DNA of 64,000 nt from Spirochaetia bacterium (GTDB lineage Bacteria > Spirochaetota > Spirochaetia > Treponematales > Treponemataceae). The stretch covers positions 1 to 64,000 of the forward strand of contig JALELH010000098.1 in assembly GCA_022768865.1 (NCBI GenBank), written 5' to 3'. Shown here piece by piece: positions 27,523 through 33,914 of this stretch. Under the pieces are notes generated by a model. That model was not told where the DNA came from, did not search any database, and saw only the letters and a program-made list of their open reading frames with translations. The stretch's first letter is position 1, and the number at the start of each line of letters is the position of its first letter. A program made the translations under genes and the position numbers.

Positions 27523-27870
27523 CTATAATTTTTGAACTAAAGATGGTTCAATACTAAGCAGGTGAATCAGTTTTTTTGCAGTTGGGGAAGGAGTGCATTT
27601 GCCGCTTTCCCAGGCTTCAACTGTGCGTTTTGAAACACCTATCAATGCTGCAAAGGCTTTTTGTGTCATGTTTAAGCTGGAACGTTCTTTTGCAACATCA
27701 ACTTCCGGCAGGCTTTGCTTTCTGACATAGGTTTCGGCTTTTGCAGAACCTTTTTCGTATGCAAGGGCTTCATTCAAGCCTTCCATTAATCCGTCAAAAA
27801 AAGAGATATTTTTAAAATTTTCAACAATCTGTTCATCTGTTAAAGAAGATTTGAATGTAAGTTCTGCCAT
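27523..27870 (-). CDS. HigA-like XRE antitoxin
   Basis: 115 residues. The C-terminal helix-turn-helix (about 60-110) reads LNMTQKAFAALIGVSKRTVEAWESGKCTPSPTAKKLIHLL, a lambda-repressor-like fold typical of HigA antitoxins. It follows the toxin gene by two bases, the toxin-first order of higBA loci. It should bind the toxin and repress the shared promoter at the palindrome near 28225. Confidence 0.85.
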   Translation of the reverse strand: MAELTFKSSLTDEQIVENFKNISFFDGLMEGLNEALAYEKGSAKAETYVRKQSLPEVDVAKERSSLNMTQKAFAALIGVSKRTVEAWESGKCTPSPTAKKLIHLLSIEPSLVQKL

Positions 27871-27872
27871 GA

Positions 27873-28205
27873 TTATGCCTCCTTTTTGATTTCTTCTATG
27901 ATATTTCTAATAGCCTTTTTCTGGTTCGCAGTCAAATTTTCCTGAACATTCTTTGGATACGCAAACAAAAAGTATAGTTTTTCTTTTTCAAACACATCCA
28001 AGTATATGACTTTGGCACCGCCGCTTTTACCGTGATTTTCAAGTTTAATACGAAGTTTTCTGGCACCTCCTGTTCCTTCTATTACATCTCCGGCTTGTGG
28101 ATTCTTAAGAAGCTCCTGTTCAAGTTCTCTAAGGTTTGTGTCATTTAATCCCATGGCTTTCCAGCAATTATTGAAGGAGGCTGTAAAGATAAATTCTCTA
28201 GTCAT
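27873..28205 (-). CDS. RelE/HigB-family toxin
   Basis: 110 residues from ATG 28205; the longer frame from TTG 28241 would run through the promoter and operator. The fold pattern is that of RelE-superfamily toxins: MTREFIFTASFNNCW, LRELEQELLKNPQAGDVIEGTGGARKLRI, then KVIYLDVFEKEKLYFLFAYPKN and a C-terminal helix. Such proteins cleave mRNA in the ribosome and inhibit growth until bound by the antitoxin. No Shine-Dalgarno is evident before the ATG, which suggests weak translation. Confidence 0.82.
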   Translation of the reverse strand: MTREFIFTASFNNCWKAMGLNDTNLRELEQELLKNPQAGDVIEGTGGARKLRIKLENHGKSGGAKVIYLDVFEKEKLYFLFAYPKNVQENLTANQKKAIRNIIEEIKKEA

Positions 28206-28213
28206 ATATTTAT

Positions 28214-28241
28214 GGTATACGATAAAATCGTATAATGTCAA
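28214..28241 (-). promoter_or_regulatory. Toxin-antitoxin promoter with palindromic operator
   Basis: On the minus strand TTGACA (28241-28236) and TATACC (28219-28214) have a 16-bp spacer. The spacer holds a perfect palindrome, TATACGAT-AAA-ATCGTATA, at 28216-28234, overlapping the -10. This is where an XRE antitoxin would bind for autoregulation. Confidence 0.75.
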
Positions 28242-28244
28242 TTT

Positions 28245-28383
28245 TGATTTCAGAAAAATCAGTCATAAACAGGCAGTAGAAAAAGCAGAAACTGAATATA
28301 AAAAGTTTATACAAAACAATCTGGCTCCAGTTGAAAAAGCATATCTGGACAATCTTAAAAAACTTGCAAAAAACTTAAAATAA
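28245..28383 (+). pseudogene. C-terminal remnant of a RhuM-family gene
   Basis: About 45 codons in one frame without a start encode FRKISHKQAVEKAETEYKKF and then a Lys-rich helix ending at TAA 28383. The KISHKQAVEKAE-EYKKF pattern resembles the C-terminus of RhuM-like virulence proteins (a common island gene). The remainder of the gene is missing; the toxin promoter lies where its body would have been, suggesting replacement by the toxin-antitoxin module. Family assignment is from memory of the motif only. Confidence 0.45.
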
Positions 28384-28494
28384 TCCTTTAAAAAGTGTCA
28401 TTTTATTTTTTTTTACCATTATAAGATATATATGGAGTTTTTGTTGCCGGTGGCGGCAGAAACCCTGATAACTTATCTTATAGGAGTAAAAATT

Positions 28495-28706
28495 ATGAAT
28501 GGATTTAAACCCGTAGAAGAACTTGAACTTACAGATGATTTTATGTTCATGGCTGTAATCAGGGCATTTCCATCGGTGCTTTACAAAAGGCTATGGATGC
28601 GGCAAAAAAGTTATTGGCAACAGGTTTATCTAAAGAGCAGATTTCAAGTTGTCTGGATTTGCCCATAGAAAAGATAGAACATCTTTCTAAGCAGGCAGAT
28701 AAATAA
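28495..28706 (+). pseudogene. Rpn/PD-(D/E)XK transposase-family remnant with internal deletion
   Basis: ATG 28495 with GGAG upstream starts MNGFKPVEELELTDDFMF, the usual N-terminus of Rpn-type PD-(D/E)XK nuclease/transposase proteins. After about 20 codons the frame changes near 28560, and the C-terminus of the same family continues in another frame (AMDAAKKLLATGLSKEQISS, then CLDLPIEKIEHLSKQADK, stop at 28706). The whole catalytic middle, about 200 codons in intact members, is missing. This is a decayed mobile-type gene. Confidence 0.75.
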
Positions 28707-28847
28707 ACTGGTATAAAAGTTGCGCAGGTTTTGCCTGCGTTAGCTTGCGGCTCACTCAAAGGGCGCTCAGTGCCTGCAATAGGAAAGGCTGGTGCGCTTT
28801 GTCTTTATTATTGATGCACTTTTTGTTTTATTAGGGTGTACTGAAAA
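28707..28847. other. Intergenic stretch before repeat array A
   Basis: No gene seen. CGCAGG-TTTTG-CCTGCG at about 28722-28738 forms a six-base-pair hairpin behind the Rpn remnant and may be its old terminator, though no T tract follows. The stretch leads directly into array A. Confidence 0.5.
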
Positions 28848-29160
28848 TTTCATACGTATGACGGGGTAATTTCATACGTATGACGGGGGTAATTTCATAC
28901 GTATGACGGGGGTAATTTCATACGTATGAAATGGATGGGTTTATCCGTATAAAGTTGGCACGTTTATACGGATAAAGTGGGCACGTTTATACGGATAAAA
29001 GAATTTTTTTATCTTGATAAACATGGTAACTTTATCCAGATGAAATGGGTAAGTTTATCTAGATAAAGTGGTTAGGTTTATCCAGATGAAATGGGTACGG
29101 TCATCTAGATGAAATTAGTACCGTCATCTAGATGAAATTTTACAGCCATCTAGATGAAAT
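28848..29160. repeat. Array A: fourteen 22-23-bp tandem units with palindromic cores
   Basis: Palindrome centres fall at 28855, 28877, 28900, 28923, 28946, 28969, 28992, 29014, 29037, 29060, 29083, 29106, 29129 and 29151 (all +0.5), so spacing is 22 or 23 throughout. Cores in order: four CATACGTATG, then TATCCGTATA, two TATACGGATA, TATCTTGATA, TATCCAGATG, TATCTAGATA, TATCCAGATG and three CATCTAGATG, mostly flanked by TTT and AAA. The linkers are G-rich on the plus strand (such as GTGGGCACG, ATGGGTAAG). It lies between the 3' ends of the Rpn remnant and the lipoprotein gene. Confidence 0.95.
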
Positions 29161-29291
29161 TGCCGGGAAGGCGGGAAAAGGGCGAGATGCTATTGGGCTG
29201 TCAGCCTAAAGAACCCTTAGGTTTGCAATAGGTTAGGCTGGGGATAGATGACCACCGCTTGTTATGTTTTCTGCATCTGCCATAGCTTAAA
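29161..29291. other. 3' flank of the large lipoprotein gene with inverted repeat
   Basis: CAGCCTAA and TTAGGCTG near 29203-29240 form an eight-base-pair inverted repeat around a loop of about 22 bases. It may end transcription of the lipoprotein gene, although no strong T tract is present. No coding sequence is apparent. Confidence 0.5.
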
Positions 29292-32144
29292 CTAAGAAGC
29301 AGTGTTTCCAGATGTGTTATTAACTGTTACATTACTACCAAATATGTCGTTTGCAGGGTTATTTTTTATTTCGCCCCCAGACCAGTTAAAGGTTCCACTT
29401 CCATCAATTATTGAGCCATTTACTTTAGTATTACCTGTTATTGTTCCGCCTTGCATATTGAAAACTGCGCTATTAGAAGTTTGATAAACAGCGGCACCAT
29501 ATCTTGCTTTATTACTTTCTATTGAACCGGATTCCATAGTAACTGTACCAGAATTCTTAATACCGGCACCGTTATCATTACTATCAAAGCCTCTTATTGT
29601 TGTATATTTTATTGTCAATTCGCCGTTATTGGTAATGGCAGTTCCGCCTGCATCGTGGAAATAAGTTCCTGTAAGGGTACAGTTTTCCAATGTCAGGCTA
29701 GAACCTCTTGGAATGTTGATAACAGAATAATTATCATTGGTAGTAGCAGATTTAAAACTATTAGAAATGTTAAATGTCAGTCCTGTTATTTTAACATTTG
29801 AGCCACTTGGTATATCTAAAGACGCAAAATCATCTTTTCCCATTTCAAAAGTTTGTGATGTTGTAATTTCAATATCTTTATTAGTACCATTATTAAATGC
29901 TGTCTTAATATCATCTATAGAAGTAGCATTTACGGTTACTTTTTCTTTCCAGATAACATTAAATGTTACCGTCTTTTCTTCAGTTGGCTTAAATCCGTCT
30001 TTTGTAACGCTTGTTGTTATCCTATAATCGCCGGCTTCCAGTGCAAATTCCTTGCTGCCGGTTAAACTTCCTTGACCGTCGGTTATTGTATCATAATCAG
30101 AAGCATCATTCTTCTTTTTTATCTTATAGCTTACCTCTGCATCGCTTGTATCGTGACCTTCTGTTTTTTCAGGTGCTGCTATATTGATTTTTGCCTTACC
30201 GTCTATGCCTGCTGTAATAGTGTTACCGGCAGCAATTTTATTACCGTTTGCATCCGTAACAACCGCTGCACCTACCTGCAAAGAATTTATTACAAATGTA
30301 ATGGTGCTTGTGTTTGTTTTAAATCCTTCTAATTCAAGTGTTACTTCAAGGGTGTATGTGCCGTAGCCGTTTTCTTGAAATGGATCAAGTGTTTTTTCTC
30401 CACCGGTGTTATACCCGCTATTAATAAAGTCATCATCTTCTTTTTTAGTAAGCGTATAATCTACCGTTGCATTGATTGTATCAAATTTACCCAACTTGTC
30501 CTGCGGTTTTATTGTAATTGTGGCTTTGTTTTTGTCATCCGTTACTATAATGGCACCGTCTGTTACACTCTGGCCGTTGCAGGTTATAATCGGGTTGCCC
30601 AGTTTATCTGCGCTTACAAGTATGCTTATGGTCTTTTCCGGGCTTGGCAAAAGTCCTTCCATTGTAACGGATGTTGTAATTCTGTATGTTCCTGTTTCAA
30701 GTGTAAAGTCTTTACTGCCGGTGTAGCTGCCGCTTCCGTTGGCTATTTCCTGGTATCCTTCTGTACCATCATCAGTTTTGTTCAGCCTTTCTATCTTGTA
30801 TGCAACTGTGGCGTTTCTTGTGTCTACGTTGCCTGTCTTGTCCTGTGGCTTTATGGTTATCTTTGCCTGCTTGTTGCTGTCTACGCCCAGCTCTGCATTA
30901 TCTGCAACTTCTACGCCGTTGTTTAATACCTGTGCCGTGCCCAGGGTTGCTTTTTCTACTGTAAAGGTTGTCTGCGTTGTGTCGCTTGTGGTAAGTCCGC
31001 TCTGGGAAACCGTAGTCGTAATCCTGTAAACGCCAGGAGTCAATGTAACTTCTATACCGCCGTTCTGGCTGCCGTAGTCTACTTCTGTAAAGTCTCCGCC
31101 TTCTTCTTTTCTTTCTATTATATAGTTTACTGTTGCGTTGCTTGTAACAAATGAGCCTGCCATTGCCTGTGGCCTTACGGCAATAGTTGTCTGGTTTTTG
31201 CTGTTTACGGCCAGGCTTGCACCGTCTGCAACAATGTCTGCGCCGCAGTAGATTAAGGCGTTGCCAAGTTTTTCTGCCGTTGGGGCTCCGTTGGTTACTG
31301 TAGAAAGCCCAAGCCTGTCTGTTAAGGTAAAGCTGTATACTGTGGAATCTTTTTCTTTTGTCTGAACATCCGTTACATAGTAAAAGCTCTGGGCTATGGA
31401 TGCATCTTTAGACGGAACAAAGTCAAGGCCTGTTATGTAGGCTGTGTGGCCTGTATCTATGGCAGTGCATGGCTTTACGCCGCTGCCTTCTGCAAATGTA
31501 ATTATGCCGTCTATGCCTACGCTAAGGGGGAATGTATTGCCGTTTATTTTAAGTGCATTCAGGTCTTTATGAATCTTGCTGCTGTTTGTCTGGTTTGTTC
31601 CCGGCAGGTTAAAGTAGATTACGTAGCAGTTGCTGCTGTTTTTATAGAATGTAATGCTTAATACCTGTGGCGGCGGCGTGTTTACCTTTAATGCAATGGG
31701 GTAGATGCCAAAGTCTCTTCTGGTAAATTCTTCTATAAGCCTTAATGACGGGCTAAAGCTGCCGCCTGCAAGTTCCATTGTTTTTAAGTCTGCTTTAGGA
31801 ATAAAATAGCTTAGTATGTATTTGTCTTCTGACTGTGTTATGCTTCTGGTTTCTGAAAAGCCTTCTTCTGCTGCTTTTTTTAGCTGTGTGTTTAGGGTGT
31901 ATTGCTGCGGGTTTATAAGATAGTAGTAAATGGTTAAGTCCTGGTTGCTTGTTACGTTCTGGCTGCCGTTGGAATCCATAACCGGTGACTGTGAAAGTTC
32001 GTATCGGGATACCTGGGCTGTTTCTGTGTATTCCTTAAAGAATTCCTTTACGGGCTCGTTTATGTGGTCTGCGCAGGAATTAAAGCCGAATATGGAAACA
32101 AGGATTAATATATAGAAGAAGATTGAACTGAACTTTCTTTTCAT
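29292..32144 (-). CDS. 950-residue repeat lipoprotein with C-terminal beta-helix
   Basis: The signal peptide ends GFNSC-AD, a spirochaete lipobox with Cys near residue 24. The N-terminal region shares INEPVKEFF, QVSRYE and LINPQQY with the 5262-7721 lipoprotein. Four tandem domains of about 107-115 residues follow from about residue 290 to 740, each with KAxITIKPQDKxGxxDTxNATVxYxI and GTYRITTSVTxEGxxPxxEKT-like blocks. The last 200 residues look like a right-handed beta-helix (ITNNGELTIKYTTI, GIKNSGTVTMESGSIESN, GGTITGN). No catalytic motif is seen. Probably a long surface adhesin or carbohydrate-binding protein. Repeat arrays flank it on both sides, and the tandem domains make copy-number change possible. 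Confidence 0.8.
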   Translation of the reverse strand: MKRKFSSIFFYILILVSIFGFNSCADHINEPVKEFFKEYTETAQVSRYELSQSPVMDSNGSQNVTSNQDLTIYYYLINPQQYTLNTQLKKAAEEGFSETRSITQSEDKYILSYFIPKADLKTMELAGGSFSPSLRLIEEFTRRDFGIYPIALKVNTPPPQVLSITFYKNSSNCYVIYFNLPGTNQTNSSKIHKDLNALKINGNTFPLSVGIDGIITFAEGSGVKPCTAIDTGHTAYITGLDFVPSKDASIAQSFYYVTDVQTKEKDSTVYSFTLTDRLGLSTVTNGAPTAEKLGNALIYCGADIVADGASLAVNSKNQTTIAVRPQAMAGSFVTSNATVNYIIERKEEGGDFTEVDYGSQNGGIEVTLTPGVYRITTTVSQSGLTTSDTTQTTFTVEKATLGTAQVLNNGVEVADNAELGVDSNKQAKITIKPQDKTGNVDTRNATVAYKIERLNKTDDGTEGYQEIANGSGSYTGSKDFTLETGTYRITTSVTMEGLLPSPEKTISILVSADKLGNPIITCNGQSVTDGAIIVTDDKNKATITIKPQDKLGKFDTINATVDYTLTKKEDDDFINSGYNTGGEKTLDPFQENGYGTYTLEVTLELEGFKTNTSTITFVINSLQVGAAVVTDANGNKIAAGNTITAGIDGKAKINIAAPEKTEGHDTSDAEVSYKIKKKNDASDYDTITDGQGSLTGSKEFALEAGDYRITTSVTKDGFKPTEEKTVTFNVIWKEKVTVNATSIDDIKTAFNNGTNKDIEITTSQTFEMGKDDFASLDIPSGSNVKITGLTFNISNSFKSATTNDNYSVINIPRGSSLTLENCTLTGTYFHDAGGTAITNNGELTIKYTTIRGFDSNDNGAGIKNSGTVTMESGSIESNKARYGAAVYQTSNSAVFNMQGGTITGNTKVNGSIIDGSGTFNWSGGEIKNNPANDIFGSNVTVNNTSGNTAS

Positions 32145-32201
32145 AAAAACGCTCTCTTACTTTTTGTATTGATATGAATAAAACCTAACTTCATAGTATA
32201 A

Positions 32202-32360
32202 AGTAGTGGTAGCATTTATTCAACAGTTGTTGGGCGAAAGCCTTTAGTAATAGCTCTCAATGTCGTTGAGTAACAGCTCTCAATGACCTTTAGTAATGGC
32301 TCTCAACAACATTGAGTAATAGCTCTAAATGACCTTGCATAATGGCTTGCACAGTGCTTC
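32202..32360. repeat. Array B: 21-23-bp tandem units (AGTAATAGCTCT family)
   Basis: Units begin at 32202, 32225, 32246, 32269, 32292, 32315 and 32338. Clear copies start AGTAATAGCTCTC, AGTAACAGCTCTC, AGTAATGGCTCTC and AGTAATAGCTCTA; the outer ones are diverged (AGTAGTGGTAGC, AGTTGTTGGGCG, CATAATGGCTTG). Across unit borders CTCAA-N5-TTGAG forms a perfect dyad in two places. The array lies between the divergent starts of the lipoprotein gene and tRNA-Asn. Confidence 0.9.
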
Positions 32361-32393
32361 TTTAAAAATATTAAAAAAAACTTTAATTTGCTA

Positions 32394-32422
32394 TTGACAG
32401 TTTTTGTTCAATTAGATAATAT
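32394..32422 (+). promoter_or_regulatory. Promoter of tRNA-Asn
   Basis: TTGACA at 32394-32399 and TAATAT at 32417-32422 with a 17-bp spacer, 26 bases before the tRNA start: a near-consensus sigma-70 promoter. Confidence 0.85.
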
Positions 32423-32447
32423 ATCACCACGTTCGAGAAATCGAAAT

Positions 32448-32520
32448 GCTCCTTTAGCTCAGCTGGTAGAGCAATGGACTGTTAATCCATGTGTCACTGG
32501 TTCAAGCCCAGTAAGGGGCG
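32448..32520 (+). tRNA. tRNA-Asn (GTT)
   Basis: 73 nt. The acceptor stem GCTCCTT pairs with AAGGGGC, followed by discriminator G; the D-loop is AGCTCAGCTGGTAGAGC, the anticodon stem-loop TGGACTGTTAATCCA with anticodon GTT at 32481-32483, and the T arm CTGGTTCAAGCCCAG. CCA is not encoded. It is a single-gene transcript with its own promoter and terminator, sitting between arrays B and C. Confidence 0.96.
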
Positions 32521-32521
32521 A

Positions 32522-32556
32522 AGCCTTCAGTAGAAATGCTGAAGGCTTTATTATTT
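32522..32556 (+). terminator. Terminator after tRNA-Asn
   Basis: GCCTTCAG pairs with CTGAAGGC around an eight-base loop and is followed by TTTATTATTTT. Confidence 0.88.
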
Positions 32557-32586
32557 TAAATGTATCTTAAATGCAGCATTTTTATT

Positions 32587-32724
32587 ATGCACAAACAGTA
32601 CCACTGTTGTAGTCAAGAACAGCGGTGCGTTATAGTCAACAACACACATCGTGTATAGTCAAGAACACAGTATCCCCGTAGTCGACAACACAGGTTGTGC
32701 TTAATCAATAACACGCATTGTGCT
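32587..32724. repeat. Array C: six 23-bp tandem units (TAGTCAAGAACA family)
   Basis: Units start at 32587, 32610, 32633, 32656, 32679 and 32702, exactly 23 bp apart. Five begin TAGTCAAGAACA, TAGTCAACAACA, TAGTCAAGAACA, TAGTCGACAACA and TAATCAATAACA; the first (ATGCACAAACAG) is diverged. Most carry a small dyad with a five-base loop: ACAG-N5-CTGT, CAC-ACATC-GTG, CAC-AGGTT-GTG, CAC-GCATT-GTG. It lies between the tRNA-Asn terminator and the bactofilin gene. Confidence 0.9.
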
Positions 32725-32751
32725 GCAGCATGGGCAGGGCATGATAATTGT

Positions 32752-32825
32752 GTCATTCCCGTGCTACGACACGGGAATCTTGCTTAACTTAGCAAAAGGA
32801 TCTTCGGGTCAAGCCCGAAGATGAC
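32752..32825. repeat. MITE/REP-like palindromic element
   Basis: The ends GTCAT and ATGAC are complementary. Inside are two hairpins, ATTCCCGTG-CTACGA-CACGGGAAT and ATCTTCGGGT-CAAG-CCCGAAGAT, an arrangement like dispersed GTCATTCCCG repeats of many genomes. ATAATTG occurs shortly before and after the element and could be a target duplication. It directly precedes the bactofilin gene. Confidence 0.65.
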
Positions 32826-32887
32826 GTGGTATAATTGTCACCTTTCAACTTATAGACATAAGGGCATTAACTCAATAAAATAAAGCA

Positions 32888-33253
32888 ATGTATGATATAA
32901 AAGATTCTAGGGCCTTTGATACGGACGAAGACGACTATGACACAGTAATGGCATCCGACCTTACTTTTTTCGGCACAATCCGTTTTACAAAGCCTTTCAT
33001 GATTAAAGGAAAAATGAGCGGCACCATAGAAGCCGCAAGCGACCTTTTAATAGACACTGACGCCATTGTAAATGCAGATATTTCAACAGACCGTGTTCTT
33101 GTGCGCGGCAAGGTAACAGGCAACGTTACCGGACGCCAGCTTGTTTACGTAACTTCCACCGGCAGCGTAAAGGGGGACATTACTTCTGCACAGGTTGTTC
33201 TTGAACCGGGGTCAATGTTTACCGGCAAATGCACCATGTCTCAATCTGAATAA
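32888..33253 (+). CDS. Bactofilin-family cytoskeletal protein
   Basis: 121 residues. The central region (about 20-110) shows the short repeated beta-helix pattern of bactofilins: LTFFGTIRFTKPFMIKGKMSGTIEA, IVNADISTDRVLVRGKVTGNVTG and STGSVKGDITSAQVVLEPGS. These proteins polymerise without nucleotide and shape or position parts of the cell; in spirochaetes they have been tied to cell morphology. The N-terminus is acidic and disordered. It heads an apparent operon with the TPR protein (13-base gap) and MtaB genes. The Shine-Dalgarno is weak. Confidence 0.88.
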   Translation: MYDIKDSRAFDTDEDDYDTVMASDLTFFGTIRFTKPFMIKGKMSGTIEAASDLLIDTDAIVNADISTDRVLVRGKVTGNVTGRQLVYVTSTGSVKGDITSAQVVLEPGSMFTGKCTMSQSE

Positions 33254-33266
33254 ACAGGGTTTTATT

Positions 33267-33896
33267 ATGAAAAAGTTATCTATATTATCTTTAGTTCTTT
33301 CTGTTTTTGTATGTTCATCTTTTGCACAGGCAGGCAAGCCTGATGCACTTAAACTTTACCGCGAAGGCAACTATAAGGATGCCATTACAATCTGCGAGCA
33401 GGAAATTACAAATAATCCGTCTAATATGGATTCCCACGCAGTTTTGTGCTGGTCTTTGGTTGCCAACAAGCAGTATAACGAAGCAGAACAGCGTGCCTCT
33501 GAAGCAAGAAAAATAAACCAGTACGACATCCGCCTTATGGAAGTGCTGGGGGAAGCAAAATATTACCTTGGCAAAAATGCCGATGCACTTGCCATGTTCC
33601 AGCGCTATATTGCAAGTTCTTCTGAATCTGCTGCAAGAATCGGCACTGCCTACTATTACATGGGAGAAATCTACATCCGCCAGGCAAAGTACGAACATGC
33701 AGACATTTCCTTTACAACGGCAGTACGTTTTGAACCTGCCCATAGTGCCCACTGGTGGACGCGCCTTGGCTATGCCCGTGAAATGAACGGCGACTGGCAG
33801 AATGCACTGGCTGCATACGATAAGGCACTTGCACTTAATTCTTCACACTACGATGCCATACGCGGCAAAAACAACTGCCGTGCGCATCTGCACTAA
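33267..33896 (+). CDS. Exported TPR protein
   Basis: 209 residues from ATG 33267, chosen because it starts a clean signal peptide (KKLSILSLVLSVFVCSSFAQ); the frame upstream overlaps bactofilin and is not used. Four to five tetratricopeptide repeats fill the mature protein, e.g. ALKLYREGNYKDAITICEQE, AVLCWSLVANKQYNEAEQRA, GKNADALAMFQRYIASS and ALAAYDKALALNSSHYDAI. It should act as a periplasmic protein-interaction scaffold, perhaps in envelope assembly. It lies between bactofilin and mtaB in the same direction. Confidence 0.87.
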   Translation: MKKLSILSLVLSVFVCSSFAQAGKPDALKLYREGNYKDAITICEQEITNNPSNMDSHAVLCWSLVANKQYNEAEQRASEARKINQYDIRLMEVLGEAKYYLGKNADALAMFQRYIASSSESAARIGTAYYYMGEIYIRQAKYEHADISFTTAVRFEPAHSAHWWTRLGYAREMNGDWQNALAAYDKALALNSSHYDAIRGKNNCRAHLH

Positions 33897-33914
33897 ACTT
33901 AAACAGTAATTTTG

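Noticed and set aside
28138-28244. Start of an 81-residue gene running through the toxin promoter
   Set aside because: Its first part is antisense to the toxin coding sequence and operator; only the later part resembles a real (RhuM-like) fragment.
28963-28980. Sigma-54 promoter in array A (TTGGCACG)
   Set aside because: TTGGCACG occurs in one array linker at about 28955, but no GC follows at the required distance.
28848-29160. CRISPR array
   Set aside because: Units are contiguous, 22-23 bp, with no unique spacers of constant length and no cas genes nearby.
30375-30926. 183-codon ORF opposite the large lipoprotein gene
   Set aside because: Antisense shadow of the tandem repeats; Cys- and Phe-rich composition with no recognisable domain.
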